The position numbers were made by a program, and so were the translations under genes. From Clostridia bacterium (GTDB lineage Bacteria > Acidobacteriota > Terriglobia > Terriglobales > Acidobacteriaceae), in contig DATMYA010000052.1 in assembly GCA_035561135.1 (NCBI GenBank), positions 175,955 through 239,954 of the forward strand: DNA of 64,000 bases. Direction: 5' to 3'. The first letter of the stretch is position 1, and each line of letters opens with the position of its first letter. Positions 34,837 to 42,904 of this stretch are shown here, piece by piece. Below the pieces are notes generated by a model. It was given only the letters and a program-made list of their open reading frames with translations, did not search any database and was not told the DNA's origin.

Positions 34837-35337
34837 ATGACCTACGACGTCGTAATCGATGGAGTTACGCATCGGGTGCAACTGGAGAAAGGCGAGAGCA
34901 CGTGGTTGTGCCGGGTCGATGAGCGTGAGCTCGAAGTGGATGCAGCTCTCACGGCACGTGACGTTCTGTCGGTCATCCTTGGCGGGAAGGCTTACGAGAT
35001 AAAACGCGAACGCTCGCTCACCGGCGAGATACATATGATAGTAGGATCGGCGCGCTATGCGGCCGAGGTGCACGATCCGCGTTCGCTGCGAAGCCGCCGT
35101 GCCGCCGCCGGCGTGGGGGAAGGTCCGCAGAAACTGCTCGCGCCGATGCCAGGCAAGGTGGTTCGAATCCTAGTCGCTGAGAAGGACGAGGTCAGGGTCG
35201 GGCAAGGCTTGATCGTTGTGGAAGCGATGAAAATGCAGAACGAGTTGAAGTCGCCGAAAACGGGCATCGTTCAAAAGATCATGGTGGCAGAGGGCGCGAA
35301 CGTAAATTCTGGAGACGGGCTGGCCATCGTGGAATAA
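34837..35337 (+). CDS. Biotin carboxyl carrier protein (acyl-CoA carboxylase type)
   Basis: From ATG 34837 (AGGAG 7 bases upstream) the product has 166 residues. The C-terminal 75 or so are a biotinyl domain with the lysine in VEAMKMQNELKSP and the usual APMPGKVVRILVAEKDEVRVGQG. The N-terminal half (YDVVIDGVTHRVQLEKG and VILGGKAYEIKRER) is the short beta-rich linker found in carrier subunits of propionyl/methylcrotonyl-type enzymes rather than in fatty-acid AccB. It is paired with the biotin carboxylase gene immediately upstream. A bidirectional terminator follows. Confidence 0.92.
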   Translation: MTYDVVIDGVTHRVQLEKGESTWLCRVDERELEVDAALTARDVLSVILGGKAYEIKRERSLTGEIHMIVGSARYAAEVHDPRSLRSRRAAAGVGEGPQKLLAPMPGKVVRILVAEKDEVRVGQGLIVVEAMKMQNELKSPKTGIVQKIMVAEGANVNSGDGLAIVE

Positions 35338-35383
35338 CCTCGCTTTCGCTCGCTCTCTTGTATATAAAACCGTAGAATGCAAA

Positions 35384-35415
35384 ACAAAACCGCTCCGTTG
35401 CCGGAGCGGTTTTGT
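35384..35415. terminator. Bidirectional terminator between biotin carrier and SurA-like genes
   Basis: A perfect 14-bp stem (ACAAAACCGCTCCG with CGGAGCGGTTTTGT) closes a TTGC loop. A-run and T-run at the stem ends on both strands serve the convergent genes. Confidence 0.93.
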
Positions 35416-35439
35416 TGTCAGTGACGTGTTCGGTACGAA

Positions 35440-36513
35440 CTACTTCGACGCCGAGTTCTTCAGAATGACGTCGGCGAGGTAGTTGTCGATCGAAGCATTG
35501 TTGTGCAGCGACTCGTAGTACGCAGCTTTCAGCAACTGCTCGCGCCGGTCTCGAAGCTGTTCGCGGATAGCCTGCTGAACGCGCGGGTCGTTGATCTCGC
35601 GCTGTCCCGCGGGTTCTTTGGAAAGCAAGCGAATGACGCGATACCCATAAATCTTTCCGCTTTGCGGCTCGGTTGCAGCGAGCGCGGCCGTGTACTGGCC
35701 GGGCTTGAGCCGCGAAATGGCTTCGAACGCCTGCTTGTCGCCCTTCATGGACGACTCAGGGACGAAACCAAGATCGCCGCCATTGGCTGACGTCTCCGGC
35801 TGCTCGCTGTAGTTCATCGCGACCGACCCGAAATCCTCGCCGCTGTCGAGGCGATTCACGATCATCTGGATCTTCTTGCGGGCCTCGGCTTCGTTCTGCG
35901 CCTTGTCGTTCTTAAGATTGCGGACCTGCGGGTTGGGCTGGCTCGTTACCAGGATCTGGGCCAGATGGTACTGCGGCTCTATCAGGTTGAACTCGGCCTT
36001 GTGCTGGTTGTAGTACGAAGAGATATCGCCGTCGCTGATGTTGATCTTCGACGTGATTTCCTTGTTCAGCACCTTGTCCACGGTGATGGAGCGGCGAAGG
36101 TCGCGCTTGAAGTCCTCGGTGGAGATGTTGCGCTCTTTGAGGCGCTTGTCGAATTCTTCCTTGGTGTAGGGCGCCTTAATCTCGTTCAGCTTGCTCTCGA
36201 CCTCTTCGTCGGTGGCAAGCAGCCCGAGCTTTTCGGCGCGCTGCATCAGGACTTCATTATCGATAAGTTCGCGCAGGATGCTGAGCCGCAGGCTCTGCGA
36301 CTGTTCCTCCGAGGGCTGCTGTGGCGAGCCTTCCGTCTGGTTGCGATAGTACTTATCGACTTCCGTTCGCGTGATCTTGCGTCCATTAACGCGTGCGAGT
36401 ACTTCATCGCCACCCTGTTTGCCGGGGCAGCCAAGCAGGCTGAACATTGCGACAGCAGCGAAGAGCAGCGAACCTGAAGTGGCGACACGTACGGATTTAG
36501 CAGTGCATCTCAA
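35440..36513 (-). CDS. SurA/PrsA-like peptidyl-prolyl isomerase lipoprotein
   Basis: I choose the TTG at 36513, because GGGAGG (36521-36526) lies 7 bases upstream and the frame then starts with a lipoprotein signal ending FSLLGC. The 357 residues contain a SurA N-terminal chaperone region (VLARVNGRKITRTEVDKYY, LRELIDNEVLMQRAEKLGL) and one parvulin domain (HLAQILVTS, SGEDFGSVAMNYSEQPETS, GGDLGFVPESSM), then a C-terminal helical tail. It probably folds outer-membrane proteins in the periplasm. The longer frame to 36573 lacks a ribosome-binding site. It lies 74 bases downstream of the DsbA-like gene and may share its transcript. Confidence 0.9.
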   Translation of the reverse strand: MRCTAKSVRVATSGSLLFAAVAMFSLLGCPGKQGGDEVLARVNGRKITRTEVDKYYRNQTEGSPQQPSEEQSQSLRLSILRELIDNEVLMQRAEKLGLLATDEEVESKLNEIKAPYTKEEFDKRLKERNISTEDFKRDLRRSITVDKVLNKEITSKINISDGDISSYYNQHKAEFNLIEPQYHLAQILVTSQPNPQVRNLKNDKAQNEAEARKKIQMIVNRLDSGEDFGSVAMNYSEQPETSANGGDLGFVPESSMKGDKQAFEAISRLKPGQYTAALAATEPQSGKIYGYRVIRLLSKEPAGQREINDPRVQQAIREQLRDRREQLLKAAYYESLHNNASIDNYLADVILKNSASK

Positions 36514-36587
36514 AGTGGATCCTCCCACAGACCCTAGATTATGTTGGCTCGTCACGCGCCTCCTGGTCGGCACGGAGATACCCGCAG

Positions 36588-37538
36588 TTACTTCCCGGCG
36601 GCAGGTGCGGCCATGCTGGCCGCAGGCGCTTGCTCGCCGACATCGCGCAATGCCTGATCGATGACAGCCTTCAGTTCCGGCGCTGGAACTGCGCCATCAA
36701 GCTTGATCCCATTTACGAAGATGGCAGGCGTCGCGTTCACTCCAACGCTCTCGGCTTCCTTAACCGACGCCTGGAGCGCTTCGCTGGGCTGTTCCTTCAC
36801 ACACTGCTGGAGCTTCGCAAGGTCAACGCTGTGCTTCTTGCCGAATTCCATGGTGATGCGATCAAGTTCGGCAAACTGGTTTTCCATCGGGCGCTTGTCG
36901 CCGCTGACGGCCTTGCCATTGTAGTGGAGGTAATCAGCCAAATCCCAGTATGCGCCGTTGTTCTGCTGCGCAAGGCATGTCGAGTTGATGGCGGCGCGCC
37001 CAGCCCAGGGATGAATCTCAAACAGCGGGTAATCTTTATAAACCACTTTCACGCGGTCGCCATAGGTCTTCATGACATCGTTAAAGATCGTGGCGTGCAT
37101 GCGCGTGCAGAACGGGCACTGGAAGTCGTCGTACACAACGGCGACCACTTTGGCGTCTTTGGCTCCACGCCACGGGCGGCCCTTAATGTCGATCTTCTCC
37201 ATGACTTCGGCGTAAGGATCTTTGGTGAGATCGAGCTTGGTCATGGAGATCAGGGTCTTGCCGTCTTTCGATATCAGGAACTCATGCGTCTGCTTCTGCT
37301 CGCCGCTAATGAAGTCAAGGTTCACGGCGTCGTAATTAGGGAACTCGCTCGCCTTGCGAGGGCTCACCTGTACCTTCACGTAAGCCGGAATTCTGAAACT
37401 GGCCCGAACCTGCTTCTCGATCCGCCGGTCAAGCTCAGGCGCGGACGACTGCGCCGAGCAGCCCAGACAGAGTAGAGCCACCAACACAAACAAACGCCGT
37501 AACATAAACACTGCAAACCGCCTGAAGTGGAGAGACAT
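36588..37538 (-). CDS. DsbA-family thiol-disulfide oxidoreductase lipoprotein
   Basis: The thioredoxin-fold domain has the redox motif CPFC in VVYDDFQCPFCTRMHATIF, preceded by a beta-rich region of about 115 residues. The cis-Pro loop is seen in GVNATPAIFVNG. A signal and lipobox are visible (LVALLCLGCSAQSS), so the protein is anchored in the periplasm. The same architecture is found in the DsbA/thioredoxin_4 proteins common in Acidobacteria. It could oxidise or isomerise cysteines in secreted proteins. The start is ATG 37538 or the internal ATG at 37505 (MLRRLFVLVALLCLGC); neither has a convincing ribosome-binding site. The C-terminal Ala/Pro-rich tail is non-conserved. Confidence 0.88.
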   Translation of the reverse strand: MSLHFRRFAVFMLRRLFVLVALLCLGCSAQSSAPELDRRIEKQVRASFRIPAYVKVQVSPRKASEFPNYDAVNLDFISGEQKQTHEFLISKDGKTLISMTKLDLTKDPYAEVMEKIDIKGRPWRGAKDAKVVAVVYDDFQCPFCTRMHATIFNDVMKTYGDRVKVVYKDYPLFEIHPWAGRAAINSTCLAQQNNGAYWDLADYLHYNGKAVSGDKRPMENQFAELDRITMEFGKKHSVDLAKLQQCVKEQPSEALQASVKEAESVGVNATPAIFVNGIKLDGAVPAPELKAVIDQALRDVGEQAPAASMAAPAAGK

Positions 37539-37592
37539 GGACTGTTGATTATCTCACGCCGGCGTTCTGCGGGACAGGATTTAAGGGCCTGT

Positions 37593-38462
37593 TCAGGGCT
37601 CCGAGCGCCGGACGCTGGAGATCGTTTCGATTGGCAATAGCGCGTTCATCGATCCGGACCGGAAGCCTTCCAAATCGAGCGTGACGAACTTGAATCCAAG
37701 AGACTTGAAAATACGGGTGAACTCGGCGGCCATTTCGGGGGAGAGGGCGCGTGGAAGTTCATCGGGCGCTATTTCTATGCGGACGATGTCACCGTGGTGT
37801 CGCACGCGGAACTGCCGGAAGCCGAGGGAGCGCAGCGCGTCTTCTCCATGCTCAACCTGCAATAAGGCTTCAGGAGTGACAGATCGCCCGTACTCTATGC
37901 GGGACGATAAGCAGGCGGCGGCAGGTTTGTCCCAGACGCTGAGGGAGGCGGCGCGGGCAAGCGCGCGTATGTCTCCCTTCGTCAACCCAGCCTCAAGCAA
38001 AGGGGCGGAGACTCCGTGTTCCCGGGCAGCCTGCTGGCCAGGACGGTAATCGCCCTGGTCGTCAACGTTTACCCCATAGGCGACGGAGTTGAATCTGTTC
38101 GAATCCCTGTATTGCTCCATTACGCCGAACAGCTCGTCCTTGCAGTGGAAGCAGCGGCGACCGTCGTTGCGTACGTAGTCTGGCCGGTCCATCTCCGCAG
38201 TGGCGATGACCTGTACGGGAAAGTTCACCTCTTCGGCGAATGCGAGCGCTTCGCGCAACTGCGTCCGCGCCAGGCTGGGCGAGTCGGCAATGACTGCGAG
38301 CATGGCGTCGCCGAGCGCCTGCCGAGCTGCCCACGCGAGGTAGGCTGAGTCCACCCCGCCGGAATAGGCGACCAGTAGGCGACCAAGCGAGCGCAGGTGC
38401 TCGTAAAGCCGAAGCTGCTTGTGGCGTAGTTCCTCAGAAATAGTGATGGGCTCAGACGACAT
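37593..38462 (-). CDS. larE: LarE-like ATP-dependent sacrificial sulfur transferase
   Basis: LarE adenylates and then sulfurates the carboxylated nicotinate precursor of the lactate-racemase nickel-pincer cofactor, giving up its own cysteine sulfur. The 289 residues have the PP-loop LLVAYSGGVDSAYLAWAA, the conserved CFHCKDELFGVMEQY and the sacrificial-cysteine region WDKPAAACLSSRIEYG. LarB and LarC are not adjacent, so the protein may instead serve another sulfur-transfer role. The assignment to the LarE family is firm; the pathway is inferred. It is followed by the DsbA-like gene. A GTCCGCC repeat zone lies upstream. Confidence 0.9.
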   Translation of the reverse strand: MSSEPITISEELRHKQLRLYEHLRSLGRLLVAYSGGVDSAYLAWAARQALGDAMLAVIADSPSLARTQLREALAFAEEVNFPVQVIATAEMDRPDYVRNDGRRCFHCKDELFGVMEQYRDSNRFNSVAYGVNVDDQGDYRPGQQAAREHGVSAPLLEAGLTKGDIRALARAASLSVWDKPAAACLSSRIEYGRSVTPEALLQVEHGEDALRSLGFRQFRVRHHGDIVRIEIAPDELPRALSPEMAAEFTRIFKSLGFKFVTLDLEGFRSGSMNALLPIETISSVRRSEP

Positions 38463-38480
38463 ACCAGTATGTTACGACAA

Positions 38481-38775
38481 GCGGACGGCGGACGGCAGAC
38501 CTCGGACGGCAGCGCAAGACCTCAGAGAAAGACGGCAGACAAATCACAACCAAGACGGCAGGCGCTGACGGCAAATGCTGCGCATCGGCGGTGACGTTGG
38601 CACAACCTGACCTGCGACATCGGAGGACGACGGGCATTCCGAAGTAAGATTCCAAATCCGCCATCTCACCTCTTCGGATTTGCGTATCTTAGACTCCCGT
38701 CTGAAGTCCGCCCTCTGTCGTCTGAAGTCTGCCGTCCGCCTTCTGGGTCTAGCGTCTAACGTCCGCCTTCTGCCC
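38481..38775. repeat. Inverted GGCGGACGGCAGAC-type repeat arrays overlapping the MerR 3' end
   Basis: The left array (38481-38540) repeats GGCGGACGGCAGAC variants. The right array (38691-38775) repeats the complement, for example GTCTGCCGTCCGCC, with GTCTGAAGTC. A perfect 14-base inverted pair lies at 38487-38500 and 38727-38740. The right array covers the last codons of the MerR gene. The centre is not coding. Confidence 0.75.
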
Positions 38776-39291
38776 TCGACTCCATTCGCGGATTGAGCGG
38801 ATTTCATCTACGGGAATGTGGAGGTACTCCAGGAACTCCTGGTGTTCCTCCGGTGCGTTCTGCTCAAACTGCACATGCCAGCGATGCATATCGTCGTCGC
38901 TGAATCCGGCGGCACGCATAATGGATACCCACTTTTCTTTTGTGATCACGTCTGTCCTCCATAGAGACTCGTCGGCTTTCAAGAGCCGAAGAATCGCTGT
39001 TTGATGTTCCCGAAGTGCCTCAATCTCCTTGTCCAACTCGACCAACCGCCGCTTGAGGACCGCCGACGCGTCGTTGATATGGGAGTCAAGGAGCGTGCGG
39101 ATGTCATCCAGTTTCAGTCCCGCATTCCGATACGCGCAAATCTGCCGCAAACGTTCGAGTTCTCTTTCGGAATATTTGCGGTAGTTGCCGTTGGAGCGGA
39201 AGGCAGGGACAAGAAGCCCTATGGACTCGTAGTACAGAACCGTGGTTCGGCTGAGTCCGCAGCTTCGAGCGAGTTGTGAGACCGTAAGCAT
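38749..39291 (-). CDS. MerR-family transcriptional regulator
   Basis: The N-terminal winged helix-turn-helix is clear: LTVSQLARSCGLSRTTVLYYESIGLL and NYRKYSERELERLRQICAYRNAGLKLDDI. A coiled-coil dimerisation helix (LKRRLVELDKEIEALREHQTAILRLL) follows, then about 65 residues that resemble the effector part of drug- or stress-sensing regulators (WVSIMRAAGFSDDDMHRWHVQF). No metal-binding cysteines are seen at the usual MerR positions. The last residues (GQKADVRR) are encoded by the repeat array, so the protein end may vary between strains. Its target is unknown. ATG 39291 has no strong ribosome-binding site. Confidence 0.9.
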   Translation of the reverse strand: MLTVSQLARSCGLSRTTVLYYESIGLLVPAFRSNGNYRKYSERELERLRQICAYRNAGLKLDDIRTLLDSHINDASAVLKRRLVELDKEIEALREHQTAILRLLKADESLWRTDVITKEKWVSIMRAAGFSDDDMHRWHVQFEQNAPEEHQEFLEYLHIPVDEIRSIREWSRGQKADVRR

Positions 39292-39362
39292 CGGAGGACA
39301 CTTACTTTGAACCCTACAGCGATAGACAGGTCAAGAAGTAATTGGCACCAATTTACCAGAGG

Positions 39363-39410
39363 CGCAAAAGCAGATCCTTCACTTCGCTCAGGCTGACACC
39401 TCTGTTTTCT
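39363..39410. repeat. Short dispersed repeat, copy A
   Basis: GCAAAAGCAGATCCTTC then CGCTCAGGCTGACAC matches a second copy at 58503-58550 (GCAAAAAGCAGATCCCTC, CGCTCGGGATGACAC). It lies between the MerR and small lipoprotein genes and is non-coding. Confidence 0.65.
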
Positions 39411-39499
39411 ACGCGTGGATAGATTGCGTTTAGCGCATTCAACACCAAGCTGTCACAGGCGCGGACGCCGCCTTTGATCGTAGATCAGATAGTCGTAGA

Positions 39500-39814
39500 T
39501 CAAACGACGACTACAACCACGTGGCTGTCACACGTTGTGCCGGGGACGAAGTTCACATTGACGAATGAGTTCAGCAAAAATTGATTGCTGATGTCGCCGC
39601 AGAAGTTGAAATCCCTTGCAGTACCAGCATTGATCAGCGTAACGAAAGTGATATCCGTGTGGCCATCGATGACCGTGAGGCGGACGATGCTGACGGAGCC
39701 TGTCGCAAAGCCCACACGGGAATTGGCCGACGTGAAGCCGCCGACAAATACGCCATCGCAGCTTGAAGCGCCGAGAACGACAGCGAGAAGAAGAATAGAG
39801 GCGATTGTCTTCAC
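39500..39814 (-). CDS. Small secreted lipoprotein of unknown function
   Basis: The 104 residues have a signal peptide with a lipobox (MKTIASILLLAVVLGASSC). A beta-rich body follows (VGFATGSVSIVRLTVIDG, TDITFVTLINAGTARDFNFCG), with a valine run (VVVVVV) at the very end. Two more cysteines (in NFCGD and TTCDSH) could form a disulfide. I do not recognise a family. It sits alone, downstream of a hairpin and galU on the same strand. Confidence 0.6.
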   Translation of the reverse strand: MKTIASILLLAVVLGASSCDGVFVGGFTSANSRVGFATGSVSIVRLTVIDGHTDITFVTLINAGTARDFNFCGDISNQFLLNSFVNVNFVPGTTCDSHVVVVVV

Positions 39815-39862
39815 AACACACCCGCCCGAACTCTCACATCTTATTCCGAATCCAGAGCTGAA

Positions 39863-39890
39863 GGGCCACCACGAGGGAACGTGGTGGCCC
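39863..39890 (-). terminator. Hairpin after galU, terminator candidate
   Basis: On the minus strand GGGCCACCACG pairs with CGTGGTGGCCC (11 bp, TTCCCT loop), 27 bases after the galU stop. The following TTCAGCTCTGG is only weakly T-rich. Confidence 0.55.
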
Positions 39891-39917
39891 GAACGGGTTG
39901 AGGAATGCAGTGCTGAT

Positions 39918-40802
39918 TTAGAGTTTTAGATCCTTGAGCCAAGTTCGGAGTGGGCCACCAAGGTCGGGGCGCTTGAGCGCAAACTCGACGGTCGCCTTCA
40001 AGAACCCAAGCTTGTCGCCCGTGTCATGGCGCTTACCTTCGAAGGTGTAGCCGTAAATCTTTTCTGTCTTCAGCAGCTCGCGAAGGCCGTCCGTGAGTTG
40101 CAGTTCCCCTCCGGCCCCGAGCGGCGTTCGTTCGAGCGCGCCGAATACGCCGGGCGTAAGCACATAGCGTCCGATGATAGCGAGGTTCGAGGGCGCTTCT
40201 TCCGCCTTTGGCTTCTCTACAAGGTTCTTCACTTCATAGAGGCGGCCGTCCCAGGGTGTTCCATTCACCGGTTCGACATCGAGCACGCCGTAAGCTGATA
40301 TTGCCTTTCCATCAACGATCTGCGTCGCGATGACAGACGATTGCGTCTGGTTGAAGATGTCCACCATCTGCTTAAGGCATGGCACTTCGGAGTCCACGAC
40401 GTCATCAGCAAGGAGGACGGCGAAGGGTTCGTTGCCCACCAACTCTTTCGCCATGAGGACGGCATGTCCGAGGCCGAGCGCCTCTTTCTGGCGCACGTAG
40501 GCTACGTGCACCATGTCGGAAATTTGCCGCACGATGGTGAGCAGATCCGTTTTGCCGCGCTCTTCCAGCATCTTCTCGAGTTCGTAACTGACATCGAAAT
40601 GATCTTCGATTGCATTCTTGCCGCGACCGGTAATGATGAGAATCTGGTCGCAGCCAGAGGCCATGGCTTCTTCGACGCCGTACTGGATGATCGGCTTATC
40701 GACAAGCGGCAGCATCTCTTTGGGCTGCGCCTTGGTTGCGGGAAGGAAGCGGGTGCCGAGTCCGGCTGCGGGAAAAACTGCTTTGCGTACGCGCATTGAC
40801 AT
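39918..40802 (-). CDS. galU: GalU, UTP-glucose-1-phosphate uridylyltransferase
   Basis: GalU makes UDP-glucose for polysaccharide, LPS and trehalose synthesis. The 294 residues begin MSMRVRKAVFPAAGLGTRFLPATKAQPKEML, the nucleotide-binding signature. They continue with KPIIQYGVEEAMASG, the sugar-binding EKPKAEEAPSNLAIIGRYVLTP and GELQLTDGLRELL. Length and domain order match the GalU family, not the GlmU or RmlA families. The second ATG (40796) is an equally possible start. Confidence 0.97.
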   Translation of the reverse strand: MSMRVRKAVFPAAGLGTRFLPATKAQPKEMLPLVDKPIIQYGVEEAMASGCDQILIITGRGKNAIEDHFDVSYELEKMLEERGKTDLLTIVRQISDMVHVAYVRQKEALGLGHAVLMAKELVGNEPFAVLLADDVVDSEVPCLKQMVDIFNQTQSSVIATQIVDGKAISAYGVLDVEPVNGTPWDGRLYEVKNLVEKPKAEEAPSNLAIIGRYVLTPGVFGALERTPLGAGGELQLTDGLRELLKTEKIYGYTFEGKRHDTGDKLGFLKATVEFALKRPDLGGPLRTWLKDLKL

Positions 40803-40968
40803 AAAGGCGTTATGTCTTCCTTAAGTTCTAGTGCGGTTCCGATTAGAACAGCTCAAGCCCGAGCAGTTCAGTGATCAAAGCAGTTATTCAACACCCAGAA
40901 TGGCAGGCTGACAACTCTGAGATGCTGCTCGGGCGTGCTCTCCCTTCAAATGCGCCTTTCGGCTGATG

Positions 40969-42747
40969 CTAAAGCGTGGGCGAGTTGTCGCCGAGCATTG
41001 ACTTGCGAATCAACTTGAGGGGCGCGACACCCTGCTCCATGAGCTGATCGTGGAACTCCTGAAGGCTGAACTTGGCGCCACGCTGTTTCTTGTAGTCTTC
41101 GCGGAGCTTGATGATCTCGAGCTTGCCAAGTGTGTACATGAGGTACGTGGGATCAGAGGTGCCGCGCCTGGCTTCACGCACGGCGCTTGCGCGCGGTTGA
41201 TAGCCTTCCTTCACGAAGAACTCAACGGCCTGGTCGTAGGTCATCTGGCCGGTGTGCATCTCGATGGCGGCCACGTAGCGAGCGTTCCGGAGCAGCGCGT
41301 CCTGTAGCTGTCCGAGGCGCAGCTTCTGGAATTGCTTATCGTCGGCTTCGGGCAGAGTTGAGGTGCGGCCATACCCTTCGTCCAGCATCATCTGCTCTGT
41401 GTAGTGTGCCCAGCCTTCCACGTTTGTACCGGAAAAGTGCGCGCCCGTTGTGCTGAGGTCGAGCGAGAGAAATTGGCGGATCTTCGACGGCACGCGCGCG
41501 TTCCAAAGGTACTGTTCGTAGTGGCCCGGAAACGCTTCATGAATAGCCGTGCTTGTGATGACGCCATAGTTGAAAACGGCCATATGTTCCTCAATCTGCT
41601 GCGGCGTCCAGTTCTTTTCCGGAAGCGTCACATTGAAGAAAGCCTCGCGAGCGCGTTTCTCGAACGGGCCGGGCGTGTCCATGGAGGCGAAGGTAAGGGC
41701 GCGCATAAAAGCGGGCGTCTCCTCCACGATGGGCATGGTGTCTGCCGGCGTGGTCATGATGTGTTTCTCACCAATGTACGAGCGCAAGCCAGCGAGCCGG
41801 TCGCTGAAGGTCTTGAGCAACTGGTCGGGCGCCGGATGCTCCGATTCAAGCGCAGCGAGTACCTGTTGCGGCGTCTTGGACGGATCGATGCGCGCGGCAG
41901 TTTCCTTTGCGAGTTGCTGATTGCGCAGCAAGTCGTCGTAACCGATCTGCAACAGACGATTGAGCGGTGTGTCTACAATCTCCTCGTAAAGCAACTTCTT
42001 GCGATATTTGTCCGCGCCCAGGCGGAAGTTGCCCTTCGAGCGCGGCAGCAGGTTTGCCTTGAGAAACTCGAGATAACCATTGAGCGCCTGCACGACCTGC
42101 TGGTTGGCAACGCGGAACTCTGACTGGAGTTTTGCGTCCGTCACGTCGGCGAATGCGGCGGGAACGTCCTTCTCGAAGAAGTTGACGATGCCGGGCAGTT
42201 GCTCGATGGCGATCTCGGTGTAGATCCGCGGCGGGTTTTTCAGGTTCGCGCGCGCTTCGGCAAAGATCTTCGGCATCTGGCGCTCGCGTGCGACGAGTGC
42301 CGCAAGGCGTTCGGCCTTCGGGGCGAAGTTGCGCCCCATGAGCACGAACGCGCTGTCGGTGGCCACGGCGGAGTAGCGGTCCGGATCGATCTGCCACCAC
42401 GGATGCGTCTCCAGGTCGAAGATGGCTGCATGGGTTCGCGCAATCATCATCTCCCGATCGGCGGCTGCCACGGGCGAGAGGCCCTTAGCAGGCAACTGCT
42501 CGAAGCGCGCCAGCAATTGCTTGTACTCGTCAATCTGTCGCAGTATGCGTTGGCGCGAAAAGTCTTCCATCTCCATGTCGTACTGGTGAACCCCCGCCCG
42601 CGTTCCTGCGCTCGGCGTGAAGCGGAAAAAGCTCCGCATGAATTCATCAGCGACTTGCTGGAGTTGCGCGTCGGGGCCAGGTTTCTGCTGCGCTAACGTT
42701 GGGGCAGCCATGAACACCAAGAGAGTGGCGATGATGAAAGAGCGCAT
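40969..42747 (-). CDS. Secreted DUF885-family metallopeptidase-like protein
   Basis: DUF885 proteins resemble M2/M3-type zinc peptidases and are abundant in Acidobacteria. The 592 residues have a signal peptide ending VFMAAPTLAQQ. A largely helical body follows, and the metal-site motif HEAFPGHYEQYLW (HExxPGH-like) lies in the C-terminal third. A glutamate in the next helix (TNVEGWAHYTEQM) is a candidate third ligand. It is probably periplasmic and acts on peptides. It is monocistronic, with mfd 157 bases upstream on the same strand. GAGGTTAG precedes the ATG. Confidence 0.9.
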   Translation of the reverse strand: MRSFIIATLLVFMAAPTLAQQKPGPDAQLQQVADEFMRSFFRFTPSAGTRAGVHQYDMEMEDFSRQRILRQIDEYKQLLARFEQLPAKGLSPVAAADREMMIARTHAAIFDLETHPWWQIDPDRYSAVATDSAFVLMGRNFAPKAERLAALVARERQMPKIFAEARANLKNPPRIYTEIAIEQLPGIVNFFEKDVPAAFADVTDAKLQSEFRVANQQVVQALNGYLEFLKANLLPRSKGNFRLGADKYRKKLLYEEIVDTPLNRLLQIGYDDLLRNQQLAKETAARIDPSKTPQQVLAALESEHPAPDQLLKTFSDRLAGLRSYIGEKHIMTTPADTMPIVEETPAFMRALTFASMDTPGPFEKRAREAFFNVTLPEKNWTPQQIEEHMAVFNYGVITSTAIHEAFPGHYEQYLWNARVPSKIRQFLSLDLSTTGAHFSGTNVEGWAHYTEQMMLDEGYGRTSTLPEADDKQFQKLRLGQLQDALLRNARYVAAIEMHTGQMTYDQAVEFFVKEGYQPRASAVREARRGTSDPTYLMYTLGKLEIIKLREDYKKQRGAKFSLQEFHDQLMEQGVAPLKLIRKSMLGDNSPTL

Positions 42748-42904
42748 CGATCTAACCTCAGTTCAGTCGTTTGCTTCACAGCGCTGAATAGCTTGGATGC
42801 AAGTAGTACCCTGCATCGGTTTGCAAGGTAATGCCATCCGCTTACCAGAGCGATGTCCTGAGTCGAGCCTTAGGCGGCGAATCGCCGTCGCTGATGCAAG
42901 TCCG

